Assembly (NCBI GenBank): GCA_017447185.1
Contig: JAFSOC010000031.1
Coordinates: forward strand, 109,650 to 173,649
Source of the DNA: Clostridia bacterium
Lineage (GTDB): Bacteria; Bacillota; Clostridia; Christensenellales; Aristaeellaceae
Direction: 5' to 3'
Length of the DNA stretch: 64,000 nucleotides
Part shown: positions 17,480-28,929 of the stretch, piece by piece
Layout of the letters: each line of letters begins with the position of its first letter
Numbering within the stretch: position 1 is the first letter of the stretch
The notes under the pieces: model-generated
What the model was told of the DNA's origin: nothing
Databases searched by the model: none
The model's input: only the letters and a program-made list of their open reading frames with translations
Position numbers and translations under genes: made by a program

Positions 17480-18715
17480 ATGCGCATTTCCGACACCCAG
17501 ATCCAGCAGGTCAACAGCCGGATCGACGCCCTGATCAAGGCCGGCAATTTCTACGGCAAAAAGCTGAAGGAAGCTGGTATCACCTCCATCGCCACCGCCG
17601 ATGATTTCGAGGCGCTTCCCTTCTCGGAAAAAAGCGACCTGCGTGAAGCCTATCCCCTGGGCCTGATGACTGCCCCGGAAGAAGAGATCGTCCGCATCCA
17701 TTCCTCCTCCGGCACCACCGGCCTGCCGGTCATCATCCCCTACACGAAGAAGGACGTGGAAGACTGGGCCATCATGTTTGCCCGCTGCTTTGAGTTCGCC
17801 GGCATCACGAAAAAGGACCGGATCCAGATTACCCCCGGCTACGGCCTGTGGACCGCGGGCATTGGCTTCCAGGCCGGCTGCGAGCGCCTGGGCGCTATGG
17901 CCATCCCCATGGGCCCCGGCAACACGGAAAAGCAGCTGCAGATGATGCAGGACATGGGTTCCACCGTGCTGTGCTCCACTTCTTCCTACGCGCTGCTCCT
18001 TTCCGAAGAAATTGAGAAGCGCGGCCTGAAGAACAAAATCAAGCTGAAAAAGGGTGTCATCGGCTCCGAGCGCTGGAGCGACAAGATGCGCAACACCATC
18101 TCCGAATCCCTGGGCATCGAGCTGTACGATATCTACGGACTGACCGAAATCTACGGCCCCGGTATTGGCATCAACTGCAAATACAACACCGGTATGCACT
18201 GCTGGGACGATTACCTCTACATCGAAATCATCGATCCCAAGACCCTGAAGCCCGTCCCCGACGGCGAATACGGCGAGATCGTCATCACCACCCTGGTGAA
18301 GGAAGGTGCACCCCTGATCCGTTACCGCACCCATGACCTGTCCCGGATCATCCCCGGCGACTGCCCCTGCGGCTGCAAGTATCCACGGATCGACACCATC
18401 ATGGGCCGCACGGACGATATGATGAAGATCAAGGGCGTCAACGTCTTCCCCGCCCAGATCGAGGAAGTCCTCCAGTCCTTCCCGGAGGCCTCCAGCGAAT
18501 ACCAGATCCGCATTTCCCACCTGGATGGCAAGGACACCATGCGCATCTATGTGGAAACCGACGGCACCGTCGACTTCCAGGACCTGGCGGAGCGTATCGC
18601 GGTCCGGGTCAAGAGCAAGATCGGCTTCACCCCCATCGTCAAGGTGGTGGAAAACGGCCTGCTGCCCCGCAGCGAAAAGAAAACCAAGCGCGTCATCGAT
18701 GAGCGCTACGACTGA
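17480..18715 (+). CDS. paaK: Phenylacetate-CoA ligase family enzyme
   Basis: 411 residues; start at the ATG with GAAAGAAGG upstream. It shows the adenylate-forming signature HSSSGTTGLPVIIPYT, the YGLTEIYGPG motif, RTDDMMKIKGVNVFPAQIEE and the C-terminal PaaK domain. It interconverts aryl-acetates and their CoA esters with ATP/AMP. Behind iorAB it may serve fermentation: aryl-acetyl-CoA made by Ior could be released as aryl acid, or aryl acids could be activated for the reverse, carboxylating direction that makes aromatic amino acids. The sequence does not decide between them. The 44-base gap and terminator at 18731 support one operon. Confidence 0.92.
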   Translation: MRISDTQIQQVNSRIDALIKAGNFYGKKLKEAGITSIATADDFEALPFSEKSDLREAYPLGLMTAPEEEIVRIHSSSGTTGLPVIIPYTKKDVEDWAIMFARCFEFAGITKKDRIQITPGYGLWTAGIGFQAGCERLGAMAIPMGPGNTEKQLQMMQDMGSTVLCSTSSYALLLSEEIEKRGLKNKIKLKKGVIGSERWSDKMRNTISESLGIELYDIYGLTEIYGPGIGINCKYNTGMHCWDDYLYIEIIDPKTLKPVPDGEYGEIVITTLVKEGAPLIRYRTHDLSRIIPGDCPCGCKYPRIDTIMGRTDDMMKIKGVNVFPAQIEEVLQSFPEASSEYQIRISHLDGKDTMRIYVETDGTVDFQDLAERIAVRVKSKIGFTPIVKVVENGLLPRSEKKTKRVIDERYD

Positions 18716-18730
18716 TCCCCGCAACGCAAA

Positions 18731-18762
18731 GAAGCACGGAACAGGTTCCGTGCTTCTTTTTT
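18731..18762. terminator. Bidirectional terminator between paaK and the sensor kinase gene
   Basis: Complementary arms at 18731-18742 and 18745-18756 form an almost loopless perfect palindrome followed by a T6 tract on the plus strand. It serves paaK and probably the convergent kinase gene. Confidence 0.75.
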
Positions 18763-18771
18763 ATCTTTCTG

Positions 18772-20166
18772 TCAGGCGGTCATCAGGGGAAGATCCGGCT
18801 TATGGTCCCGGGGAAGGCGCGCGGTAATCACCAGCTTTTCCGCCTCCATCCGGGCGTCCATGGTACCGCCATGCTTCTCTGCAATGGCCGCGGCGATGGA
18901 CAGGCCGATGCCGAACCCGCTTTGCTTTTCCTTGTTCCGGGAAGCATCCGCCCGGTAGAACCGGTTGAATAGCTGGGTGCACTGCTCCTTCGTCAGCGGT
19001 TTCTCCACCGTGTTCGACACCCGGATCACAACGGATTTTCCTTCCGGGGATACTTCAGCGAAGATCTTCCCGCCCTCCGGCGCGTATTTCACCGCGTTGT
19101 CCAGCAGGGTGGACATCAGCCGCTGCAGGGACGCCCGGTCCCCGGTAATCCGCAGGCTGTCGTCCGCCGCCACATTCATCTCCTTGCCGCCGAATTCAGC
19201 CATCGCCTGGAAGGGTTCCGCGGTTTCCCGCAGCATGGCGCCGGGATTCAGGGTCTCCATGGTCAGCGCCGGATGCTCTTCCTCCATCCGGGAGAGGTAC
19301 ACCAGCTCGTCCACCAGGCGGCGCATGGCCGCGGTCTGTTTCTGGGTGCTGCGGACCCAGGGATTGTCCGGGGTTTCCATCTTCAGCAGTTCCATATTGG
19401 TGGAGATCACAGTCAGCGGTGTCTTCAGCTCATGGCTGGCATCTGTGATAAACCGCTTCTGCTGCTCCATATTCCGGATCGTCGGCTCAATCGCTTTCCA
19501 GCTGAACAGCCGCACCAGCAGCCAGGCCAGCAGGATACCGCCGGCACAGGCAATGGCGGAGATCAGCATCAGTTTGCGGACAGCTTCCATCCGCGTCTCG
19601 CAGTTCATCACGACTACGGCCTTGCCCCATTCGCCCTCATCCCGCACCGTAAAGCAGTAATCCCGGATCCACCCGGATTCATTCCCGCTTTCCAGAGCCT
19701 TGCGCGCCAGGGCCTCAAACGTATCCTGGTCCGTATCCGCCAGGTTGCTCACATTGCGCATCCGGACTTCGCCTTCCGTGTCGAAGCGCACGATAAACCA
19801 GCTGGACTCAATCACCATATTCCGGAAATGCCGGCTTCTTTCCCGCATCCAGGCAAAGGCCCGGCCGGCCTCTTCCATATCCACGATTTCCACATCGCCT
19901 TCTTCAGACGCTTCCTGCGCTTCCGGTGCTTCGGGCGCCGGCAGTTCCGGCAGTGCCGGCACATCCGGTTCTTTGGGGCCTTCCGGCATGCCTGAAGCTC
20001 CCCGGACGGGGATCATGTTCTCCGCCAGCACGGACAGGGTACCCGACAGCTCATTCCGGACGCTGATCAGGTTGGCCATGTTCACGATGCCGAGCACCAG
20101 CACCATAGCCAGCGTCAGCACCAGCACGGCAATGCGGATAAACCGCTTTCGCAGTTTCTGGATCAT
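18772..20166 (-). CDS. Sensor histidine kinase, OmpR-partner type
   Basis: 464 residues. TM1 is at about 9-31 and TM2 near 200-222, enclosing an extracytoplasmic domain of about 170 residues with a Pro/Glu/Ala-rich segment (residues about 60-90). A short juxtamembrane region follows, then HisKA with DASHELKTPL, and HATPase_c with N (LLDNAVKYAPEGG), G1 and G2 (GFGIGLSIAAAIAEKHGG) boxes. It overlaps the response-regulator gene by four bases (ATGA), so the pair is co-translated. The stimulus is unknown; the domain is not a recognisable PAS or dCache. Confidence 0.92.
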   Translation of the reverse strand: MIQKLRKRFIRIAVLVLTLAMVLVLGIVNMANLISVRNELSGTLSVLAENMIPVRGASGMPEGPKEPDVPALPELPAPEAPEAQEASEEGDVEIVDMEEAGRAFAWMRERSRHFRNMVIESSWFIVRFDTEGEVRMRNVSNLADTDQDTFEALARKALESGNESGWIRDYCFTVRDEGEWGKAVVVMNCETRMEAVRKLMLISAIACAGGILLAWLLVRLFSWKAIEPTIRNMEQQKRFITDASHELKTPLTVISTNMELLKMETPDNPWVRSTQKQTAAMRRLVDELVYLSRMEEEHPALTMETLNPGAMLRETAEPFQAMAEFGGKEMNVAADDSLRITGDRASLQRLMSTLLDNAVKYAPEGGKIFAEVSPEGKSVVIRVSNTVEKPLTKEQCTQLFNRFYRADASRNKEKQSGFGIGLSIAAAIAEKHGGTMDARMEAEKLVITARLPRDHKPDLPLMTA

Positions 20167-20852
20167 GCTCTCACTCCGTCGTCTTTTTTCTCCAGTGAAT
20201 AACCGGTTCCCCGGTGCACGCGGATTTCCGCCACGGTGTCCAGATCCGCCAGTTTCTTACGCAGCTGGGAAATGTTCACCCAGACCACGTTGATTTCCGC
20301 TTCCGCATCCCAGCCCCAGACCTTATCCATCAGCTGCTGCACGGAAAAGAGAATCCGCGGATTCTCCATAAACAGTTCCATCAGCTGGAACATCTTCCCG
20401 GTTACCCGCACGGACTGGCTGCCGCATTTCAGCTCGCAGCTGCCTTTGTCCAGCGTCAGGTCCTCCCACTGCAGGGTGTCCGGCACATAGCTTTCCCGCC
20501 GCCGGAGCATGGCGCGGATCCGCGCCATTAATTCACCCGCGTCAAAGGGCTTGGGCAGATAGTCGTCCGCCCCGGCGTCCAGGCCGGCTACCCGGTCCTC
20601 CACCGCATCCCGGGCGGTAAGCATGATGCAGGGGGTCTGGATCCCTTTTTCGCGCATTTCCATCAGCGCCTGGATCCCGTCCTTCTCCGGCATCATCCAG
20701 TCCATGACGATGCCGTCGTAATCTTCCGACTCCGCGTAGGAAACAGCCTCCGCCCCATCGTATACGGCATCCACAAGGTATCCGTTACGCTCCAACAGCG
20801 CCTTCACCGCCGCCGACAGGTCCAGGTCGTCTTCCGCAAACAGCAGTCTCAT
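20163..20852 (-). CDS. OmpR/PhoB-family response regulator
   Basis: 229 residues. The receiver domain has the acidic pair (AEDDLD), the phosphoacceptor Asp in GIVMDWMMPEKDG, the Thr in LTARD and the Lys in LPKPFD. The C-terminal winged helix ends with VWVNISQLRKKL..RGTGYSLE. It is the first gene of a two-gene operon with the kinase. Targets cannot be deduced from the window. Confidence 0.94.
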   Translation of the reverse strand: MRLLFAEDDLDLSAAVKALLERNGYLVDAVYDGAEAVSYAESEDYDGIVMDWMMPEKDGIQALMEMREKGIQTPCIMLTARDAVEDRVAGLDAGADDYLPKPFDAGELMARIRAMLRRRESYVPDTLQWEDLTLDKGSCELKCGSQSVRVTGKMFQLMELFMENPRILFSVQQLMDKVWGWDAEAEINVVWVNISQLRKKLADLDTVAEIRVHRGTGYSLEKKDDGVRA

Positions 20853-20894
20853 GCCTTATCCCCCTGCAAATGATTCGTTTTTCCCGTTTATTTC

Positions 20895-20923
20895 AGTATA
20901 CTTTCCCGGCAGCATTTCCGCAA
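20895..20923 (-). promoter_or_regulatory. Promoter of the two-component operon
   Basis: On the minus strand TTGCGG (20918-20923), a 17-base spacer and TATACT (20895-20900). This region also separates the regulator from the gyrA terminator. Confidence 0.6.
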
Positions 20924-20976
20924 TCGGATTCTGCCCCGATGATCCGGATTTTTCCACATCAAACTAAAATGAGCCT

Positions 20977-21009
20977 AAAAAGCCGCGGAAGGGTCTCCCC
21001 TTCCGCGGC
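20977..21009 (-). terminator. Intrinsic terminator of gyrA
   Basis: A 12-bp GC-rich stem (20982-20993 with 20998-21009) with a four-base loop is followed on the minus strand by T5 at 20977-20981. Confidence 0.85.
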
Positions 21010-21022
21010 ACGGTTCATCGTA

Positions 21023-23545
21023 TTATTCCTCGGGCTTCACGGGTTCCTCCGCCGCGGCTTCCGCCGGTGCGGCTTCTTCCGTCACAGCGCCCTCTTCCAG
21101 TTCTTCCGGTTCTTCCTCTTCTTCCTTCTCGGCACGGCATACACCCACCACCGAGCTGCCTTCCGCCAGGCGCATGATCCTCACGCCCTGCGTGGAGCGC
21201 CCGCACAGGCGAACGTCCGCCACCCGGGTCCGGATGATGGTGCCGTCATCCGTGATCAGGAGGATGTCCTCTTCCTCATGCACGAACAGGAGCGCCACCA
21301 GGTCGCCGGTCTTCTCCGTCAGCTGCATGGCCTTGACGCCCATACCGCCGCGGCCCTGCTCCCGGTATTCATCCGGATCGGTCCGCTTGCCGTAGCCCAG
21401 GGCGGTGATGGCCAGTACCGTGGTGTCCGGTTCCACCGTAGCAATATCGATGACCTCGTCCCCCTCCGCGATACGCATGGAGCGTACGCCAATGGAGTTG
21501 CGGCCCACGGTGCGCACATGCTGCTCGTTGAAGCGGATGCACTTGCCCTTCCGGGTGGAAACCAGCATCTCGTCTTCGCCGGTGCTCAGCCGCACGCCGA
21601 TGAGCTCGTCGCCCTCCCGCAGGGCAATGGCGATGAGGCCGTTCTTCCGCAGGTTGCGGAAGTCGCCCAGGGAAGTCTTCTTGATCATACCGTTGCGGGT
21701 GGCCATGACCAGGTTGTACTCATGCTCCGCTTCCTTCGGCATGGGCAGCATGGTGGAAACCTTCTCCCCGCCGGAAATCTGCAGAAGGTTGATGATGGCT
21801 GTGCCGCGGGCCTGGCGGCCCGCCTCAGGAATCTGGTAGCACTTCAGGCTGTACACCCGGCCCAGGTTCGTGAAGAACATGATCTCCTGGTGCGTGCTGG
21901 TGACGAACATCTGGGTGGTGTAGTCCGTCTCCTTCACGTTCATGCCGGACACGCCGCGTCCGCCGCGGTGCTGCGCCCGGTAGGCGGAGGAGGAAACGCG
22001 CTTCACATAACCCTCATGGGTCATGGTGACCACCATGTTCTCTTCCTGGATCAGGTCTTCAATGTCGATATCGTCCTCGGCGATGGTCAGCTCGCTCCGG
22101 CGCTCGTCGCCGTACTTGTCCCGGATCTCGGTGATCTCGGTCTTGATGACCTCCATCAGCAGGTGCTCGTCGGCCAGGATCGCCGTCAGGCGGGCGATGG
22201 TTTTTTCCAGCTCCTGGTATTCCTCCTGCAGCCGTTCACGCTCCAGGCCGGTCAGGCGGGCAAGGCGCATGTCCAGGATGGCCTGTGCCTGCTTCTCGGA
22301 GAACTCGAAGCGGAGCATCAGGGCTTCCTTCGCGGTGGAGGTGTCCTTACTGGCGCGGATGATAGCCACGATCTCGTCGATATGGTCCAGCGCCTTCAGC
22401 AAACCTTCCAGGATATGGGCCCGCTCCTGCGCCTTGTTCAGTTCGAACCGGGTGCGCCGGGTCACCACTTCCTTCTGGTGCTCCAGGTAGTAGTAGATCA
22501 GCTCCCGCAGGTTCAGCACCCGGGGCTTGCCGTTCACCAGGGCCAGCATGTTGGCACCGAAGTTCTCCTGCATGGGGGTATGCTTGAAGAGCATGTTCAG
22601 CACCACCTGGGGCTGCACATCCTTCTTCAGCTCGATGACGATCCGCATACCCTGCCGGTCGTTGGACTCGTCCCGGATATCGCTGATGCCTTCGATCTTC
22701 TTTTCATGCACCAGGTCGGCAATCTTCTTGACGAGGACAGCCTTGTTGACCTGGTAGGGAATTTCCGTCACGATGATCCGTGCGCGGCCGTTGCCCATTT
22801 CCTCGATATTGGTGCGGGCGCGCATGGTAATCCGGCCGTGGCCGGTCAGGTAGGCCTGGCGGATGCCGCTGTAGCCCATGATGAGTCCTGCGGTCGGGAA
22901 ATCCGGCCCCTTGATGTGCTGCATCAGGTCTTCCACCGTGCATTCCGGATTGTCGATCATGCAGATGACGCCGTTGATGACTTCCGTCAGGTTGTGGGGC
23001 GGAATGTTCGTGGCCATACCGACAGCGATACCGCTGGATCCGTTCACCAGCAGGTTCGGGAACCGGGCCGGCAGCACGGAAGGCTGCTGCAGCGTCTCAT
23101 CAAAGTTGGGGTAGAAATCCACCGTATCCTTGTCGATGCCGTCCAGCAGGTGCATGGTCAGCTTCTGCAGGCGGGCTTCCGTATAACGCATGGCGGCCGC
23201 GCCGTCACCGTCCACGGAGCCGAAGTTGCCCTGGCCTTCAATCAGGGGATACCGGATGTTGAAGGGCTGGGCCAGGCGGACCATGGCGTCGTACACGGAG
23301 GAGTCGCCATGGGGATGGAATTTACCCAGAACATCGCCCACCACGCGGGCACTCTTGCGGGTCGGCTTGTCCGGCGTCATGCCCAGTTCCTCGGACATGT
23401 CGTACAGAATCCGCCGGTGCACCGGCTTCAGACCGTCGCGCACATCCGGCAGCGCCCGGTCCACAATCACCGCCATGGCATAGGCGATGAAGCTCTTTTT
23501 CATTTCCTGTTCCAGATTAACGGGTATCAGCTTATCCTGAATCAT
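21023..23545 (-). CDS. gyrA: DNA gyrase subunit A
   Basis: 840 residues from the ATG at 23545, which has GGAG nine bases upstream; an upstream GTG (23560) lacks a ribosome site. The breakage-reunion domain ([35 protein letters not shown], catalytic Tyr in MRYTEARL) is followed by the DNA-wrapping C-terminal beta-pinwheel. A GyrA box (QHRGGRG) distinguishes it from ParC. The last about 45 residues are an acidic Glu/Ala-rich tail. It forms the A2B2 gyrase with GyrB, encoded 57 bases upstream, and introduces negative supercoils using ATP. Confidence 0.97.
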   Translation of the reverse strand: MIQDKLIPVNLEQEMKKSFIAYAMAVIVDRALPDVRDGLKPVHRRILYDMSEELGMTPDKPTRKSARVVGDVLGKFHPHGDSSVYDAMVRLAQPFNIRYPLIEGQGNFGSVDGDGAAAMRYTEARLQKLTMHLLDGIDKDTVDFYPNFDETLQQPSVLPARFPNLLVNGSSGIAVGMATNIPPHNLTEVINGVICMIDNPECTVEDLMQHIKGPDFPTAGLIMGYSGIRQAYLTGHGRITMRARTNIEEMGNGRARIIVTEIPYQVNKAVLVKKIADLVHEKKIEGISDIRDESNDRQGMRIVIELKKDVQPQVVLNMLFKHTPMQENFGANMLALVNGKPRVLNLRELIYYYLEHQKEVVTRRTRFELNKAQERAHILEGLLKALDHIDEIVAIIRASKDTSTAKEALMLRFEFSEKQAQAILDMRLARLTGLERERLQEEYQELEKTIARLTAILADEHLLMEVIKTEITEIRDKYGDERRSELTIAEDDIDIEDLIQEENMVVTMTHEGYVKRVSSSAYRAQHRGGRGVSGMNVKETDYTTQMFVTSTHQEIMFFTNLGRVYSLKCYQIPEAGRQARGTAIINLLQISGGEKVSTMLPMPKEAEHEYNLVMATRNGMIKKTSLGDFRNLRKNGLIAIALREGDELIGVRLSTGEDEMLVSTRKGKCIRFNEQHVRTVGRNSIGVRSMRIAEGDEVIDIATVEPDTTVLAITALGYGKRTDPDEYREQGRGGMGVKAMQLTEKTGDLVALLFVHEEEDILLITDDGTIIRTRVADVRLCGRSTQGVRIMRLAEGSSVVGVCRAEKEEEEEPEELEEGAVTEEAAPAEAAAEEPVKPEE

Positions 23546-23602
23546 CTTCGTTTTCTCCACTCTCAGCTCACTGTAAACTTATTATCAAAACTGGCCACTG
23601 AA

Positions 23603-25878
<2,276 letters not shown>

Positions 25879-27033
25879 ATGGTAAAAATCAATGTAATCT
25901 CCGGGTTCCTCGGCGCGGGGAAAACCACGCTGATCAAAAAACTGCTCACCGGCAGCCTCCGCAACGAAAAGGTGGTGCTGCTGGAAAATGAATACGGCGA
26001 AATCGGCATCGACGGCGGCTTCATGAAGGACGCCGGCATCACCGTGACCGAGCTGAACGCCGGCTGCATCTGCTGCACCCTGGCCGGGGACTTCCAGGCC
26101 GCGGTGGACCAGCTGATCGACACCTACCATCCCGACCGGATCCTGGTGGAGCCCACCGGCGTCGGTAAGCTGAGCGAGATCCTCTCCGCCGTGGAAAAGG
26201 CGAAAACCCGCCATCCCGACATCGAGATCGGCGGCAGCGCCACCGTAGTGGACGCCGGCAAGTGCCGGATGTACATGAAGAACTTCGGCGAATTCTTCCT
26301 GGACCAGGTGAAGAGCGCATCCACCGTGATCTTCAGCCGCACCCAACTGCTGGATGCCGATCGGGTGGAAAAGAGCCGCCTGCTGATCGCCGAAGCCCAT
26401 CCGGATGCCCGCATCATCACCACCCCCTGGGACGATATGGAACCGGATTTCATCCTCGAAGTGATCGAGAACGGCAAGCCCCTGTACTTCGCTCCCCTCG
26501 AAGATGACGATGATGACGAGGATGAGGGCGAACACGAACATCATCATCACCATCATGACCATGACCACGAGGAGCATGAGCATCATCATCACCACGATGT
26601 CGACGATGAGGAAGACGATGACGATGATGAGGACGAACACGAACATCATCACCACCATGACCACGATCATGAAGAGCATGAACATCATCACCATGATCAT
26701 GACCATGAGCATCATCACCATCATCACCATCACCACGGCGAAGGCGAACATGACGCAGACGAAGTTTTCGGCAACATCGGCCTGGAAACCGCGCAGCGCT
26801 ACGAGAAAGACGAGATCCGCTCCATCCTCGGAAAGCTGTCCGACGAAGAGGAATACGGCCGGATCCTCCGCGCCAAGGGTATCCTGCAGAACGCGGCCGG
26901 CGAGTGGTTCCAGTTTGACTATGTGCCCGGCGAGATCGACATGCGGGACGGCAGTGCAGACTACACCGGCCGCCTGTGCGTGATTGGAGCCGACCTGAAC
27001 GAAAAAGCATTGACGGAGCTGTTTCATTTATGA
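25879..27033 (+). CDS. COG0523/CobW-type G3E GTPase with His/Asp-rich metal-binding insert
   Basis: 384 residues. The Walker A (GFLGAGKTTL), the GCICC metal motif (CxCC) and the VEPTG switch define a COG0523 metallochaperone. Residues about 212-290 are almost only His, Asp and Glu, several times the length of the His stretches usual in this family. A CobW C-terminal domain follows (RILRAKGIL..FQFDYVPGE). Such GTPases deliver Zn, Co, Ni or Fe to client proteins, and the insert may store metal. The guanine-specificity motif NKxD reads SRTQ. The next gene overlaps by four bases and encodes a related protein. Confidence 0.92.
   Translation: MVKINVISGFLGAGKTTLIKKLLTGSLRNEKVVLLENEYGEIGIDGGFMKDAGITVTELNAGCICCTLAGDFQAAVDQLIDTYHPDRILVEPTGVGKLSEILSAVEKAKTRHPDIEIGGSATVVDAGKCRMYMKNFGEFFLDQVKSASTVIFSRTQLLDADRVEKSRLLIAEAHPDARIITTPWDDMEPDFILEVIENGKPLYFAPLEDDDDDEDEGEHEHHHHHHDHDHEEHEHHHHHDVDDEEDDDDDEDEHEHHHHHDHDHEEHEHHHHDHDHEHHHHHHHHHGEGEHDADEVFGNIGLETAQRYEKDEIRSILGKLSDEEEYGRILRAKGILQNAAGEWFQFDYVPGEIDMRDGSADYTGRLCVIGADLNEKALTELFHL
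26512..26748 (+). repeat. Low-complexity His/Asp/Glu codon tract
   Basis: About 235 bases built of CAT/CAC, GAT/GAC and GAG/GAA codons inside the GTPase gene. The pattern is imperfect and codon-phased, so it is selected at protein level rather than a DNA satellite. It could vary in length through slippage. Confidence 0.8.
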
Positions 27034-27980
27034 TTCGCAGATTTGTACCGGTATACCTGATCACCGGATTCCTGGAAAGCGGTAAAACCACCCTGGGCCT
27101 CACGGTGCTGGGCAACGAACGCTTCACCAACGGCGGCAAGGCGCTGGTCCTCTGCTGCGAGGACGGTGAAAAGGAATGGGACAAGGCGTCCCTGGAGAAG
27201 AACAAGGGCGTCCTCGTCATGCTCGAGGAGGAAGAGGAACTCAACTCCGCCCGCCTGCAGCAGCTGGAGGACGAGCATAAGCCCACCTGCGTCATCCTGG
27301 AATACAATTCCATGTGGGGCATTGACAAGCTGGATACGCTCCGCCTGCCCCGCCTGTGGGATTGGGCCCAGATGGTCACTGTGGCAGACGGCACCACCTT
27401 CGACAACTACATGGCCAACATGCGCAAGCTGCTGACAGATCCCATGAAAATCGCGGACATGATCTGCGTCAACCGCTGCAAGCCCGAGTTCAACAAAGCC
27501 TCCTGGCGGAAGCAGCTGCGCGCCATGAACAGCAATGCCACCATCTTCTTCGAGAATACGGACGGCACGGTGGATGACGGCATCACCGACGAGGACCTGC
27601 CTTACGATATGAAAGCCGATCCCATCGTCATGACGGACGAGCAGTTCGGCATCTTCTATGTGGACAGCATGGACCACCCGGAGCGGTACGACGGCAAGCG
27701 GGTCCGCCTGGTGGGCCAGGCCTGGAAACGTCCCGGTTTCCCCAAGGGCTACTACTATTTCGCCCGCAATGCCATGACCTGCTGTTCCAACGACATCGCC
27801 CCCTGCGGATGGGTCTGCAAGGGCGAGCGCACGCCGGACAACAAGACCTATTTCACCCTCACCGCCCGCTGCCAGCAAGTGCAGGGGCCGGACGGGCAGG
27901 TGGCCCTCATGCTCAACGAGCTGACCACCGAAAAAGCCAAGACACCCCACGAAGAACTGGTGAATTTTGTAAATCTGTAA
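27030..27980 (+). CDS. CobW-like GTPase fused to a YcgQ-like (TIGR03943/DUF1980) C-terminal domain
   Basis: 316 residues; the ATG overlaps the stop of the preceding gene (ATGA). The N-terminus has the P-loop GFLESGKTTL, but the CxCC motif is absent and the expected NKxD position reads NRCK, so GTP binding may differ. The C-terminal part (YDGKRVRLVGQAWKRPGF, ARNAMTCCSNDIAPCGWVC) resembles the soluble domain of YcgQ-type proteins, usually encoded next to a YcgR-like permease and a CobW protein. Its three clustered Cys could bind metal. With its neighbour it probably forms a metal-allocation pair; no transporter gene is nearby. Confidence 0.75.
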   Translation: MIRRFVPVYLITGFLESGKTTLGLTVLGNERFTNGGKALVLCCEDGEKEWDKASLEKNKGVLVMLEEEEELNSARLQQLEDEHKPTCVILEYNSMWGIDKLDTLRLPRLWDWAQMVTVADGTTFDNYMANMRKLLTDPMKIADMICVNRCKPEFNKASWRKQLRAMNSNATIFFENTDGTVDDGITDEDLPYDMKADPIVMTDEQFGIFYVDSMDHPERYDGKRVRLVGQAWKRPGFPKGYYYFARNAMTCCSNDIAPCGWVCKGERTPDNKTYFTLTARCQQVQGPDGQVALMLNELTTEKAKTPHEELVNFVNL

Positions 27981-27990
27981 TTGCACGAAA

Positions 27991-28018
27991 AAAGCCGGGC
28001 CTCAGGCCCGGCTTTTCG
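27991..28018. terminator. Bidirectional terminator
   Basis: Complementary 11-base arms at 27991-28001 and 28005-28015 with a TCA loop, T-rich on both flanks, between the convergent GTPase and degV genes. Confidence 0.75.
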
Positions 28019-28023
28019 TATGC

Positions 28024-28857
28024 TCAGAATCCCACAATCAGTCCGTGGCGCTCCGCGTAGAAGCTGTCCAGTCCGCGTGTTTCCATCAGGATCACCTTCA
28101 CCCCCTGGAACGTCTGCTCCAGCTGTTCCTTCAGCGCCAGGGCGCATTTCTCGTTCATGCAGTGACTGATCCGGATCTCGTTCCCGGCGGTGCCGATCTT
28201 TTTGATTTCATCCACCAGGAACCGGATCATGCTCCTGTCCCCGCGGGCCTTGCCGCGGATGGCAATCTCGCCCTCGTCGCTGCCGATGCCGATCCCCCAG
28301 AAGCCCAGGTGGCCGGCAATAAAGCCGATCAGCCTGCTGACCCGCCCGGCCTTAATCAGGTTACGGTAGGAAGCCAGGGCGAATACCGTGTGGATCCGCT
28401 CCGCTTCCCGGTTCAGCACCGCTTCGATTTCCCTGAACATTTTCCCTTCCAGGATCAGTTCCCGGGCCTTGTTGATGAGCATCGCCACTTCCGGCCCCGT
28501 CGCCTTGCTGTCGATCACGGCAATCTGCTTCTCCGGATCCTCCTCCTCCAGCATCTGCTTCGCGGTGCAGGCGCTGTTGTAGCTGCCGGACAGCGCGCTG
28601 GAAATGGTGAAGGCCAGTGCCGGGCCGTCAGCGGCAAATTTTTCACGCCAGTCCTCCGGGGAGGGGCAGGACGTCTGTGCCAGTTCCGCCTGGTTCTCGT
28701 TGGCCGTCAGCATTTCCTCCACCGGCATATTCTCGTCGTCAATATATTCCTTGTCCCCGATTCGGATGGAAAAGGGGATCGTCGCAAAGTCGAAAGTCCC
28801 GTTTCCCCCTTCCAGGGAATGCAGGTCACAGCTCGTGTCGGATACAATGTGCCACAT
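28024..28857 (-). CDS. DegV family fatty-acid-binding protein
   Basis: 277 residues; ribosome site GGAGGGTGAT. The N-terminus WHIVSDTSCDL, the TSCPSPEDW motif and the ALAFTISSALSGSYNSA segment match the DegV/FakB family, which binds a fatty acid between its two domains. In Firmicutes FakB presents exogenous fatty acids to the kinase FakA for phospholipid synthesis. No fakA-like gene is in the window. It is probably co-transcribed with ppaC and galE, but the 72-base gap leaves room for its own promoter. Confidence 0.88.
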   Translation of the reverse strand: MWHIVSDTSCDLHSLEGGNGTFDFATIPFSIRIGDKEYIDDENMPVEEMLTANENQAELAQTSCPSPEDWREKFAADGPALAFTISSALSGSYNSACTAKQMLEEEDPEKQIAVIDSKATGPEVAMLINKARELILEGKMFREIEAVLNREAERIHTVFALASYRNLIKAGRVSRLIGFIAGHLGFWGIGIGSDEGEIAIRGKARGDRSMIRFLVDEIKKIGTAGNEIRISHCMNEKCALALKEQLEQTFQGVKVILMETRGLDSFYAERHGLIVGF

Positions 28858-28929
28858 CGGTACATCACCCTCCTTTTTTTGTCCGGGCCATTCTACTCTT
28901 TTTCGCGTCGGTTTGCAACAGGGACACCG

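Noticed and set aside
26512-26748. Possible DNA satellite or CRISPR-like array in the His-rich tract
   Set aside because: There is no constant repeat with unique spacers. The pattern is codon-phased and encodes a metal-binding tract.
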